Shown here piece after piece: positions 1-8,196 of a stretch of DNA of 64,000 bases. The DNA is from Photobacterium iliopiscarium (lineage in GTDB: Bacteria; Pseudomonadota; Gammaproteobacteria; Enterobacterales; Vibrionaceae): contig NZ_PYOO01000008.1 in assembly GCF_003026395.1 (NCBI RefSeq), forward strand, positions 103,201-167,200, given 5' to 3'. The notes under the pieces were generated by a model. The model did not search any database. It was given only the letters and a program-made list of their open reading frames with translations, and was not told the origin of the DNA. Positions within the stretch are counted from its first letter, which is position 1. Each line of letters begins with the position of its first letter. Both the position numbers and the translations under genes were made by a program.

Positions 1-478
1 CGATTTTTAATAGTTTAAAAGTAAGATCTTTCGCTGTTAATGCGGAACCACCGATGCCGACAATTTGAATACGGTGCGCTTGATTGAGCTGCTTAACAAT
101 AGCCTCAAACTCAGAAAAATTAATGGCATTGGTTGTTGCAATCATAGCGTGGGTTTTCTCTTGAATTAACTTTTGAGCAATAGTTAATGAAGAATCATCG
201 CTATGAATTTTGTTATGAATGGGTCTTTTAGGCTCTAGAATGGCCTTTTGTTGAGCAAGATCTTCAATAATGGCAAGTTTAAGAGCCGTAAAACCTTTAA
301 ATCCAAGCCGTTGGGCAAATTTGATGACACCTGATTGAGAAACGCCAACTTTGGCGGCTAAATCTTGGCTTACGTAAGCGCTTAATGACGCTGGATCTTC
401 AAGAATAAAGTCTAATATTTTCACACCATTGCTCGACAAACAACTTCTCTGGTTTTGCATCTTCTCTAAAATACTCAT
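1..478 (-). CDS. murR: MurR-like RpiR-family transcriptional repressor (3' part cut by the window edge)
   Basis: Reading the minus strand from the ATG at 478 gives 159 codons that run off the left edge, so only the N-terminal half is visible. The start is supported by an upstream AGGAAAT. The N-terminus is an RpiR-type helix-turn-helix (residues about 1-75, with LAAKVGVSQSGVIKFAQRLG as the recognition region), followed by the beginning of a SIS sugar-phosphate-binding domain (IQIVGIGGSALTAKDL). It is divergent from murQ and murP. In E. coli MurR represses murQP and responds to MurNAc 6-phosphate, and the same role is inferred here from position. The effector-binding half is not visible. Confidence 0.85.
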   Translation of the reverse strand, partial: MSILEKMQNQRSCLSSNGVKILDFILEDPASLSAYVSQDLAAKVGVSQSGVIKFAQRLGFKGFTALKLAIIEDLAQQKAILEPKRPIHNKIHSDDSSLTIAQKLIQEKTHAMIATTNAINFSEFEAIVKQLNQAHRIQIVGIGGSALTAKDLTFKLLKI

Positions 479-493
479 AATTTCCTCATTTTT

Positions 494-510
494 TTGAATT
501 AATTATTCAA
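494..510. promoter_or_regulatory. palindrome, candidate MurR operator
   Basis: TTGAATTAATTATTCAA is a perfect inverted repeat (TTGAAT, 5-base spacer, ATTCAA) about 16 bp upstream of the murR start, in the murR-murQ divergent region. RpiR regulators bind palindromes of this size, so it is a candidate autoregulatory or murQP operator. The link to MurR is inferred from position only. Confidence 0.4.
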
Positions 511-650
511 TATTGGATAAATATTATTCTTTTGGTAATGTTTTGTTATCTTATTGAAAATAAAGGGATAAATTTCATTTCTCGATCTGTGTGTAGATAT
601 TGCTAATCCTATTTATTCTCTAATGTTGGCATAAAATGAATAATTTTAGT

Positions 651-666
651 TGTGATTATTGTCACT
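651..666. promoter_or_regulatory. CRP-cAMP binding site upstream of murQP
   Basis: TGTGATTATTGTCACT matches the CRP consensus TGTGA-N6-TCACA with one mismatch. It lies about 60 bp upstream of the murQ start, a sensible place for an activator of a PTS-linked catabolic operon. E. coli murQP also depends on CRP. Confidence 0.6.
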
Positions 667-726
667 TAATCGAATTTTTTATTCTATATGATTTCTCTCA
701 AACCTAATAGTTAAGCGAGAGAGCTG

Positions 727-1635
727 ATGATGAAGATCGACCTAACAACCTTAGTGACCGAAAGCCGAAATGCAGTGAGTGAGAATATCGATATGCTTCC
801 AACAATTGATATGTTGAAAGTGATTAACCAGGAAGATCAGAAAGTGGCTTTAGCGGTAGAAGCTATTATTCCTGAAATAGCGAAGGTTGTTGATCTTATT
901 GCAAATGCTTTCCAATCTGGCGGTCGCTTGATTTACGTAGGCGCTGGAACGTCAGGTCGATTAGGTATCTTAGATGCCAGTGAATGTCCTCCCACATATG
1001 GCTCAAACCCTGACGTAGTGGTTGGTCTAATCGCGGGTGGACATCAAGCTATTTTAAAAGCCGTTGAAAACGCAGAAGATAACCTTGAACTTGGTGCTGC
1101 GGATTTACAACAAATTGGTTTTAATAACAAAGATGTACTTGTAGGGATTGCTGCAAGTGGGCGTACGCCTTATGTACTCGGGGCGATGAACTATGCAACA
1201 AGCGTTGGTGCAACGGTTGCGACATTAAGCTGTAATGCCAATAGTCCAATGACGCAGATTGCAGATATTAATTTGACGCCCATTGTTGGACCTGAAGTCG
1301 TAACGGGTTCTTCAAGAATGAAAGCGGGTACCGCACAGAAGCTAGTGCTGAATATGTTAACCACTGGCGCAATGATTCGTACCGGAAAAGTGTTTGGAAA
1401 CCTAATGGTTGATGTTGAAGCAACCAACGCCAAGCTCATTCAGCGTCAGCATAATATTGTGGTTGAAGCGACGGGATGCTTAGAATCACAGGCAGCGGCT
1501 GCATTAGCCCAATGTAATAATCACTGTAAAACCGCCATCTTAATGATTTTACTTGATATTGATGCAGAGTTGGCCGCAGCAAAACTGAGTAAACATAATG
1601 GCTTTATTCGTCATGCACTTTTAGACCAAGAATGA
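727..1635 (+). CDS. murQ: N-acetylmuramic acid 6-phosphate etherase
   Basis: This 302-residue cytoplasmic enzyme cleaves the D-lactyl ether of MurNAc 6-phosphate, giving GlcNAc 6-phosphate and D-lactate, in cell-wall sugar recycling. Its length matches E. coli MurQ (298). The SIS domain carries the family signature around YVGAGTSGRLGILDASECPP, and a second signature GPEVVTGSSRMKAGTAQK lies near residue 195. Two adjacent ATGs (727 and 730) follow a purine-rich GCGAGAGAG stretch, so the exact start is uncertain by one codon. murP begins 31 bp downstream, so the two form an operon, with CRP and repressor sites just upstream. Confidence 0.95.
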   Translation: MMKIDLTTLVTESRNAVSENIDMLPTIDMLKVINQEDQKVALAVEAIIPEIAKVVDLIANAFQSGGRLIYVGAGTSGRLGILDASECPPTYGSNPDVVVGLIAGGHQAILKAVENAEDNLELGAADLQQIGFNNKDVLVGIAASGRTPYVLGAMNYATSVGATVATLSCNANSPMTQIADINLTPIVGPEVVTGSSRMKAGTAQKLVLNMLTTGAMIRTGKVFGNLMVDVEATNAKLIQRQHNIVVEATGCLESQAAAALAQCNNHCKTAILMILLDIDAELAAAKLSKHNGFIRHALLDQE

Positions 1636-1666
1636 TTAGACAATAGGTTTTATTAAGGAGCATAAG

Positions 1667-3121
1667 ATGGCCAAAATAACCGCTTCAATGATACAACAAA
1701 TACTCACGGCAATCGGTGGCAAGGGAAATGTTATCAAATGTGGTAACTGTATGACGCGATTACGTCTTACATTACAAGATGATAACTTAGCTGATCGAGA
1801 TTCAATTAAGCGCATTGCAGGAGTAATGGGGTTAGTTGAGAGTGATGATCAATTTCAAATTGTTTTAGGGCCGGGTAAAGCACAAACGGCGGCTGAAATG
1901 ATGAATAGCATGCTTGAGAAAGAACCGGGAGAGACAAGGGATATATCAAACCAGCAAACTGATCTTAAAGATGTTGCTTCTGCGCATAAGCAACAATTAA
2001 AGAAAAAACAAACCAGTGCAGCGCAGCGTTTTCTAAGTAAGTTTGCGACTATTTTTACGCCTTTAATTCCAGGTTTTATTGCCGCGGGTTTGCTACTCGG
2101 TATAGCAACATTATTAGAACAACTTTTTGTGCTTGGTCATGCAACACCTAATACGCATTTACTTGATTTAATTGCGTATATGAAAGTCTTTAGTAAAGGG
2201 TTGTTTAGCTTTTTAAGTATCCTAATTGGTTATAATGCGCAGCAAGCATTTGGTGGTTCAGGCGTTAATGGTGCGATTTTAGCGTCTTTTTTTGTATTAG
2301 GTTATAACCCAGATGTAACCACTGGCATTTACTCAGGAATGACGGATTTTTTTGGTAATGGTATTGATCCTCGTGGCAATATTATTGGGGTATTAATTGC
2401 CGCCATTATTGGTGCTGGTGTTGAGAGAAAAGTCCGTCAATTTATTCCCGATAATCTAGATATGATTTTAACCTCTATGATCACCTTGTTGATTATGGGA
2501 GCAGTAACCTTTGTGATAATCATGCCGATTGGCGGTGAGCTATTTAAAGGTATGTCATGGTTATTCATCAACCTTAATGGTAATCCATTCGGCAGTGCGA
2601 TCTTAGCGGGATTATTCTTAATCTCAGTAATGTTTGGTATTCACCAAGGTTTTGTACCTGTGTATTTTGCTTTGATTGATGCTCAGGGCTTTAATTCACT
2701 TTTCCCCATTTTAGCGATGGCAGGAGCGGGACAAGTAGGGGCAGCATTAGCGTTATATGCTAAAGCTAAAAAAGATTCGTTGCTACGAACGCAAGTCAAA
2801 GGCGCAATTATTCCGGGTTTCCTAGGCATTGGCGAGCCGCTTATTTACGGCGTTACGCTACCGCGCGTTAAACCTTTTGTTACTGCTTGTGTTGGCGGTT
2901 CTGCTGGTGGTTTCTTTATTGGATTAGTCTCTTACATGGGGTTACCAATTGGTTTAAATACGGTATTTGGCCCATCAGGTATTGTTGCCTTGCCATTAAT
3001 GACATCAAGCTCAGGTATTTTTGCGGGTATGGCAATATTTACAATTGGCTTGCTGATTTCATATCTTGTGGGATTTGCGATGACATGGTTCTTCGGTACT
3101 AAAAATGTTGATTTAAGTTAA
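1667..3121 (+). CDS. murP: PTS N-acetylmuramic acid transporter, EIIBC
   Basis: This 484-residue membrane transporter phosphorylates MurNAc during uptake and supplies the substrate of MurQ. An N-terminal EIIB domain (residues about 1-90) has the phosphorylated cysteine in CMTRLRL (Cys28). After a polar linker at about 95-125, the EIIC domain contains roughly ten membrane segments and the [14 protein letters not shown] motif. There is no EIIA domain, so a glucose-type EIIA (Crr) encoded elsewhere must donate phosphate, as for E. coli MurP. A good AAGGAG ribosome site precedes the start. No clear terminator follows before the accessory region. Confidence 0.93.
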   Translation: MAKITASMIQQILTAIGGKGNVIKCGNCMTRLRLTLQDDNLADRDSIKRIAGVMGLVESDDQFQIVLGPGKAQTAAEMMNSMLEKEPGETRDISNQQTDLKDVASAHKQQLKKKQTSAAQRFLSKFATIFTPLIPGFIAAGLLLGIATLLEQLFVLGHATPNTHLLDLIAYMKVFSKGLFSFLSILIGYNAQQAFGGSGVNGAILASFFVLGYNPDVTTGIYSGMTDFFGNGIDPRGNIIGVLIAAIIGAGVERKVRQFIPDNLDMILTSMITLLIMGAVTFVIIMPIGGELFKGMSWLFINLNGNPFGSAILAGLFLISVMFGIHQGFVPVYFALIDAQGFNSLFPILAMAGAGQVGAALALYAKAKKDSLLRTQVKGAIIPGFLGIGEPLIYGVTLPRVKPFVTACVGGSAGGFFIGLVSYMGLPIGLNTVFGPSGIVALPLMTSSSGIFAGMAIFTIGLLISYLVGFAMTWFFGTKNVDLS

Positions 3122-3425
3122 GACCACATTATTGAGAAGCCGATTTAATAAGCAATTCCTAATTCTTGGACATTTCGGTTTAGTGGCTTAAGGCCTGATT
3201 TCGATATTCACAGCGTAATTTACAAAGTAAAGATATGGCTGTCCTATGTTTTTTAAATAATTATTATTCTTTGATGTACTAGCTGAAGAATCAGCCATAT
3301 GTAACTTATTTTAGTGCGCGTAATCAATAACTATCATCTATATCTAGTGTAGCATTACATGCAAATATTGAATTTAAATCCTTGAAATATACGTGTGAAA
3401 TTTCAAAATTTGATAGGAACAAAAA
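3122..3425. other. AT-rich junction between murP and the McrBC-like genes
   Basis: This 304-bp gap separates the housekeeping mur operon from the accessory pair and contains no open frame of note. It holds the short inverted repeat listed separately (3233-3300) and must contain the promoter of the downstream operon, although no convincing -35/-10 pair stood out. It is the likely left boundary of an inserted segment. Confidence 0.5.
3233..3300. repeat. inverted repeat sharing the GGACAGCCAT core found upstream of the transposase at 63844
   Basis: ATATGGCTG (3233-3241) and CAGCCATAT (3292-3300) are exact reverse complements about 50 bp apart. Read on the minus strand, the left arm continues as GGACAGCCATATCTTTAC. 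This nearly matches the GGACAGCCATATTTTTGC core of the direct repeats at 63742-63809 beside the Y1-type transposase. It therefore looks like a REP-like or transposon-end remnant, placed exactly between murP and the accessory genes. Confidence 0.45.
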
Positions 3426-5903
3426 ATGCAGCAAGAAATATCTGAAAAGTTAATTGTAGTTAAATCAACAGCTCTTAACGAAAATCAAGGGTTTGTAATC
3501 CCTCTTTTAGCTGAGCAAGAGGATGGAGTTTATCGACACTTAAATAGAGAAGAATACCCTAGTGATATATTGATAACGAAAGGGTTTCCTACAATTCATG
3601 AGCAATATGAAACGAATGAGCTTTTCATTCTATCTAATCATTCTTTGGATGAAACTAAAGATGGTTTGAAATACAGAGCACACCTAAATGATGTAGAAAA
3701 GCTTCCTCAAAATACATTTTTACCAATATTGATCGCAGAACTTCCTGATAAACAGGCAGGATTATTACCTTTAGATGTAATTCCTCCATCTCAGCCATTT
3801 TTTATTTTAGACAACGAAGACATATATGGGCCGATGTCTAGCACTCAAACTGATGATAAGAGGTATATGGTTGAACCTTTTGTGCATCCTTTACTTAGTT
3901 TTGGAAAAGGATATTTAGGGAAATTCAACTATTCAGAGGTGTTAGATACAATTGTTGATGTGTTTATTAATGGTGTAGAGAAGAAGTTCATCACATCTTT
4001 TAAAGCTATATCGAAATATAAGTCAGGAAATCCAAGCATTGATTATTTGTCTGATGATCAACTAATTCGTGTTGTTAATGCTCAAGGTTTTGGAAAAAAA
4101 TCTAAAGTTTTAGCTAAAAAAGAAGCTGAAAGGTTACAACAGATTATTGCAGAAAGTGAAAAAGCTAATCAAATAATCAAACAAGATGAACGTGTTGAGC
4201 GTTTGAAAAAATTATTAGATAAATATTTGGTGGAGGCTGATTTTGGTTATTCTCTTATAAAAGAATACCTTGCTTCGTCTATGGGACAACGCTTCCTGCA
4301 AACTTACGTTGAAGAGAACAAATTATCTTTACTGCAAGAGCATTTAGAAAAGGTTAAAGAAGAAGCCGATGAAAAAGAGCAAGAGATACGATTGAAACTT
4401 CAAAAATTATCAGATTCATTTTTACAAAAAGAAACTCAATTACATGATTTTGAATTAAAGATTGAGCTAAAAAAGAAAAAAATCGAAGAAGATATTGCGG
4501 AGAAAGAAGCAGAGAAAGAAGAAATTATTAAAAAACGTCTTGAAGAGCAACAGCATGAACTATCGAAAGAAATAGAATTAGCGAAGTTAGAACTTTCTAA
4601 CATTATGGATAATATAGAAAATCAATCCCAAGTATTAGGTATTTCCAATGAGACTGTTCACCTTAATAAAAGGAAATCGTATTTAGAAGAACATAATAAA
4701 ATGCTTGAATCTGCAGCTAGTGGCTTTGTTGCCATTTTGCAAACAACACCTAACCAAGATTTAGCAAAAAAAATTGGAGAAATGGAGGCAATTAATAAAG
4801 TTTTAAGTGGTCAGTCATATTTTGATACAACTTCTTTGGAAGCGAAGCCTATAGTGTTCGCTAAAAGCCAGCCTGAAACTGCAGAGGATCTTATTGATAG
4901 CTTATGTCATGATTTTTCTGAGGATGGTGGAAGAGCTTTCTCTCAAGAAGAAATGACTAATTTATTAGTTTCTGTAAATCAATCTTTCTTAACAGTTTTG
5001 AGTGGGCCTCCCGGAACAGGAAAAACATCAACAGCGACTCGTTTAGCAAAAGCTTTGCATCTAGGTAGTTCTCAAGGCGATAAGAATTTTTTATTTGTGC
5101 CAGTTGGTCGAGGTTGGGTATCAAGCAGAGATACTCTTGGTTTTTATAATTCATTGAAAGGTGTATATCAAGAATCAAGAACTGGACTTTACAATTTTCT
5201 ACAACATGATAGTAATCAAGCAAATAAGCTCATTTTGCTTGATGAAGCAAACCTTTCATCAATGGAACATTATTGGTCTGATTTTATAGGGCATTGCGAT
5301 AGTGACTACGGTTCGAGGCCTATTGATACTGGTATCCCTAAAGAAGAGTTAAGGTATCTTAAATTAGATGAATCAGTGAGGTTTATCGCAACAATAAATA
5401 ATGATGCAACAACGGAGCGTTTGTCTCCTCGTTTGATAGATAGAGCTCCAATTATTAACTTAGATATATCTAGTGAAATTGCACCTAATATTGTGGGGAA
5501 GAAACTTGAAGGAGCTGTTCATTCAAATTTGATGAAAAAGTTCTTTATCCCGGATGAAGCTGAGTTATCTAAAGCAAACTCTTTGGTTTTGAGGCAGGTT
5601 ATTGAGCAATTGTTAGTGCGTGATTCAAAACTAGGAAATCCAATCTACATAAGTAAGCGTAAAGTAAATGCTATTACAAATTATTGTGCAGTTGTTGGTT
5701 CAATACTAGACTCTGAAGTTGCTTTAGATTTTGCAATCGAACAGCATATACTTCCGCATATTGAAGGCTATGGCTTAGGATTTAAAAAACGCTTAGGTAA
5801 CCTTCAAACAATTCTTGGACGTTCTTACCCTAGATCAACAGCTCAGATAGAACGAATTCTGGCAAGTGGGAATGAATTTACAAGCTCTTTCTCTTATTTT
5901 TAA
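3426..5903 (+). CDS. McrB-like AAA+ ATPase with long coiled coil (restriction/defence motor)
   Basis: This 825-residue protein pairs with the nuclease encoded 13 bp downstream. Residues 1-220 are a globular region of unknown fold. A strongly charged coiled coil rich in Lys and Glu runs from about 230 to 440. A C-terminal AAA+ module has Walker A GPPGTGKT (527-534) and Walker B LILLDEAN (Asp606, Glu607). A sensor region ATINNDATTERLSPRLIDRA around 655 resembles McrB and MoxR relatives. The exact NxxD signature of GTP-specific McrB is not present (N-N-D is seen), so nucleotide choice is open. McrB-type motors assemble into rings that drive a McrC-type nuclease. The gene is more AT-rich than its neighbours, suggesting transfer. 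CoCoNuT-type coiled-coil McrBC relatives are a possible comparison group. Confidence 0.8.
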   Translation: MQQEISEKLIVVKSTALNENQGFVIPLLAEQEDGVYRHLNREEYPSDILITKGFPTIHEQYETNELFILSNHSLDETKDGLKYRAHLNDVEKLPQNTFLPILIAELPDKQAGLLPLDVIPPSQPFFILDNEDIYGPMSSTQTDDKRYMVEPFVHPLLSFGKGYLGKFNYSEVLDTIVDVFINGVEKKFITSFKAISKYKSGNPSIDYLSDDQLIRVVNAQGFGKKSKVLAKKEAERLQQIIAESEKANQIIKQDERVERLKKLLDKYLVEADFGYSLIKEYLASSMGQRFLQTYVEENKLSLLQEHLEKVKEEADEKEQEIRLKLQKLSDSFLQKETQLHDFELKIELKKKKIEEDIAEKEAEKEEIIKKRLEEQQHELSKEIELAKLELSNIMDNIENQSQVLGISNETVHLNKRKSYLEEHNKMLESAASGFVAILQTTPNQDLAKKIGEMEAINKVLSGQSYFDTTSLEAKPIVFAKSQPETAEDLIDSLCHDFSEDGGRAFSQEEMTNLLVSVNQSFLTVLSGPPGTGKTSTATRLAKALHLGSSQGDKNFLFVPVGRGWVSSRDTLGFYNSLKGVYQESRTGLYNFLQHDSNQANKLILLDEANLSSMEHYWSDFIGHCDSDYGSRPIDTGIPKEELRYLKLDESVRFIATINNDATTERLSPRLIDRAPIINLDISSEIAPNIVGKKLEGAVHSNLMKKFFIPDEAELSKANSLVLRQVIEQLLVRDSKLGNPIYISKRKVNAITNYCAVVGSILDSEVALDFAIEQHILPHIEGYGLGFKKRLGNLQTILGRSYPRSTAQIERILASGNEFTSSFSYF

Positions 5904-5916
5904 TTGGTTATAAAAA

Positions 5917-7752
5917 ATGAAGCTTAATATTAAAATTCTAAGGGGAGAAAGGGACGGATATCAATTTTCTTTACCTGCAATTACTTCATCTACAGCACCC
6001 ACCCAATGGGTAAAAGAAAATGAAGCAATTGAATTATCTTTTTCTGTTCCCTGTAATTATATTGATGCTGAACTTATTCTTTATGATCATAAAATTGGTG
6101 TAAGTTCTGTCTCATATGATAATGATGAAAGTAATTGTTACTTTAAATGGCTACCACAAAAAAAATGGGGAGGAAGGCAGGAATGCCTTTTTTTCAATTA
6201 TTTTGGGTTGGCAGAGCTTACAATTAAGCTCCAAGAACAAGATGGCACCTACACTTACATTAACTTTCAACCTATTGAAGTTTTAGCATCAAAAGCTAAC
6301 GCAAAAAATGTTGATTTAATGCTGCTATATCTGGCTAGATTAAATGATAATGAGTTACATTCTTTATTTCAAACTACAAAATATAATACTGGATTTAAAG
6401 AGGGAAATCATACTCCAATCAGTAACTTAGAAAGGTTAGAGTATAGCTTTAAACTACTTGTATCATTAATTCCAAATGTACTAAGAAAACCAATATCTAA
6501 ACTTCTTCCTGAACAAAAGGTAATCCATCCTAATGATCATCATGATTTTAACGATGAGTCATTAGGGTGGTTGATGTCTAACCTTTCCGTTATAAATGAG
6601 TGTGATGATATTCATCAATCACATTTACATTTTGAAAATCGAATGTATAGAGCCGATGCTCTTCAAATATCAGAGCTTAAAGAAAGTACTGATGTTTATG
6701 AAAATAGAGTTATACATGGTTTTATACAGTTATTGATAGTTGAGATATCTAATCAATTAAATTCATATGAGACTATTGATGAAAGTCAAACAACGGTTGC
6801 TTGCCCTCCAAATGGCTATGTATCTTTTTTTGATCAAGTGAAGAAATTTAAAAAACGTCTTTTAAGTGAGCAAGTCAATCGTTGTAAAACTCTTTTAAAC
6901 TCAGCAACTAATCTTAAGTTTCATTTAGAAAATCATTTAAGTGTTAGTCATGTATTAACACAGAGACCGATGCTTACATCTAAAGCTTCATCAAATCTTT
7001 CTTATCGAACGATTTTTATAGAATTTATTAACTGGTATGAAAAAAGTAAACCAGATTGGTCTGTATATGAGAATTTATTTGCGATAAAAAGTATTCCTAT
7101 TTTATTTGAATCTTATTGTTATTATCGAGTTGCTGAAGCGCTCAATAGTATTCTTCTTACAAATGATAGAGTTAATAGTTACTGGCAAGATAAATATGGA
7201 AATGAAATTATTCTTATCAGAGAGCCAACTTATTGGATGCCCCTAAATAAAAATATTTCTGATAGTAGGTTTATTAATTCTGAGGGGTTAACTGTTACCA
7301 AAACAGAGGTAAAAGCTAGATCCCATACGCATAAATATTCACACAGGTGTCCAGATATAGTTATCGAGGTTAAGCAATTAAATGGAGAGTTTAAATTAGC
7401 GGTTCTTGATGCTAAATATACTACAGAACTAATCGCTTCAGAGAAAAGGCTTCCTGAATGTACTATGAAGTACGTACACGGTATTCACCAGAAAGGAACC
7501 GGAAAAACAGTCGTCGATTCGATGACGATTTTATTCCCAGATCAATCTTCTTCTTTTAATAGTTTTCATGTCAAAGAACATGACCTTCTTAGCTTAAATC
7601 CTATAACACCATCTTTACAATGCTTGGGGGTAGAGCTATCAGACACACCTAAAGATAATTTAACATTAATTTTATCTAAACTACTAAAGTCTTTATTACC
7701 ACTTAATGAACAGAGCTTAAATACCTCGTTAGAAATAGAAAAAGAATTTTAA
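5917..7752 (+). CDS. DUF2357 / McrC-like protein with PD-(D/E)XK nuclease domain
   Basis: This 611-residue protein is probably the effector nuclease of the pair. The N-terminal half (about 1-330) fits DUF2357, including the characteristic STDVYENRVIHGF segment near residue 270, which resembles the McrC region contacting the motor. The C-terminal part carries PD-(D/E)XK features: CPDIVIEVK with Pro479-Asp480, then LDAKY with Asp498 and Lys500, and an upstream conserved glutamate in ILFESYCYYR. Spacing and co-orientation with the AAA+ gene indicate one operon. By analogy with McrBC it may cut modified or foreign DNA; the target cannot be read from sequence. Base composition is as AT-rich as its partner. 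Confidence 0.8.
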   Translation: MKLNIKILRGERDGYQFSLPAITSSTAPTQWVKENEAIELSFSVPCNYIDAELILYDHKIGVSSVSYDNDESNCYFKWLPQKKWGGRQECLFFNYFGLAELTIKLQEQDGTYTYINFQPIEVLASKANAKNVDLMLLYLARLNDNELHSLFQTTKYNTGFKEGNHTPISNLERLEYSFKLLVSLIPNVLRKPISKLLPEQKVIHPNDHHDFNDESLGWLMSNLSVINECDDIHQSHLHFENRMYRADALQISELKESTDVYENRVIHGFIQLLIVEISNQLNSYETIDESQTTVACPPNGYVSFFDQVKKFKKRLLSEQVNRCKTLLNSATNLKFHLENHLSVSHVLTQRPMLTSKASSNLSYRTIFIEFINWYEKSKPDWSVYENLFAIKSIPILFESYCYYRVAEALNSILLTNDRVNSYWQDKYGNEIILIREPTYWMPLNKNISDSRFINSEGLTVTKTEVKARSHTHKYSHRCPDIVIEVKQLNGEFKLAVLDAKYTTELIASEKRLPECTMKYVHGIHQKGTGKTVVDSMTILFPDQSSSFNSFHVKEHDLLSLNPITPSLQCLGVELSDTPKDNLTLILSKLLKSLLPLNEQSLNTSLEIEKEF

Positions 7753-8196
7753 ATTAGATGTGGTTAACAGTTGTTGACCACTTCTTGCTGCCAAATCAAA
7801 TCACTAAATAATTCCATCACAATCAGCTGTACTCTATATCAACGAACTTCCCCATCCATTTCACATAACATCTGTTATATCTACCAAATTTATAATTTAA
7901 TGAATCACAACGTTATATTAAAGCTTATTTGAAGTGTCTTTTTTAGGATAACTGCATTATTTTAAAAGGAATTATCATGAATTTTAATCGTGAAGTGTGA
8001 GTTAGAAGAATACTGTTAAATACAGCTATTTTTAGAGAAAAGTCATGCTATATATCGAGTGGTATTTAATTGTGGTTTATAACGTGCAAATTGTATTTTT
8101 AAGAAATATTCAGAACAGCCATGATAAAACAAATAAAAAAGCTAACATTCGCTTTATTGTTTGTTAGCTTTTTATATATGCGCTATCTAAACCGAC
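7753..8196. other. AT-rich gap at the right edge of the accessory insert
   Basis: No gene was found in these 444 bp. A seven-codon open frame behind AAAGGA at 7978 is too short to call. The only recognisable element is the bidirectional terminator at 8135-8174. The region probably contains the right boundary of the inserted segment. Confidence 0.5.
8135..8174. terminator. bidirectional rho-independent terminator
   Basis: AAAAAGCTAACA and TGTTAGCTTTTT form a stem around a short loop, with T-runs on both strands. It serves the convergent nuclease gene (plus) and pseudouridine synthase gene (minus). Confidence 0.8.

Noticed and set aside
4957..5223. Minus-strand 88-residue frame within the AAA+ gene
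   Set aside because: It is antisense to the Walker A region of a convincing gene and lacks a ribosome site or family resemblance.
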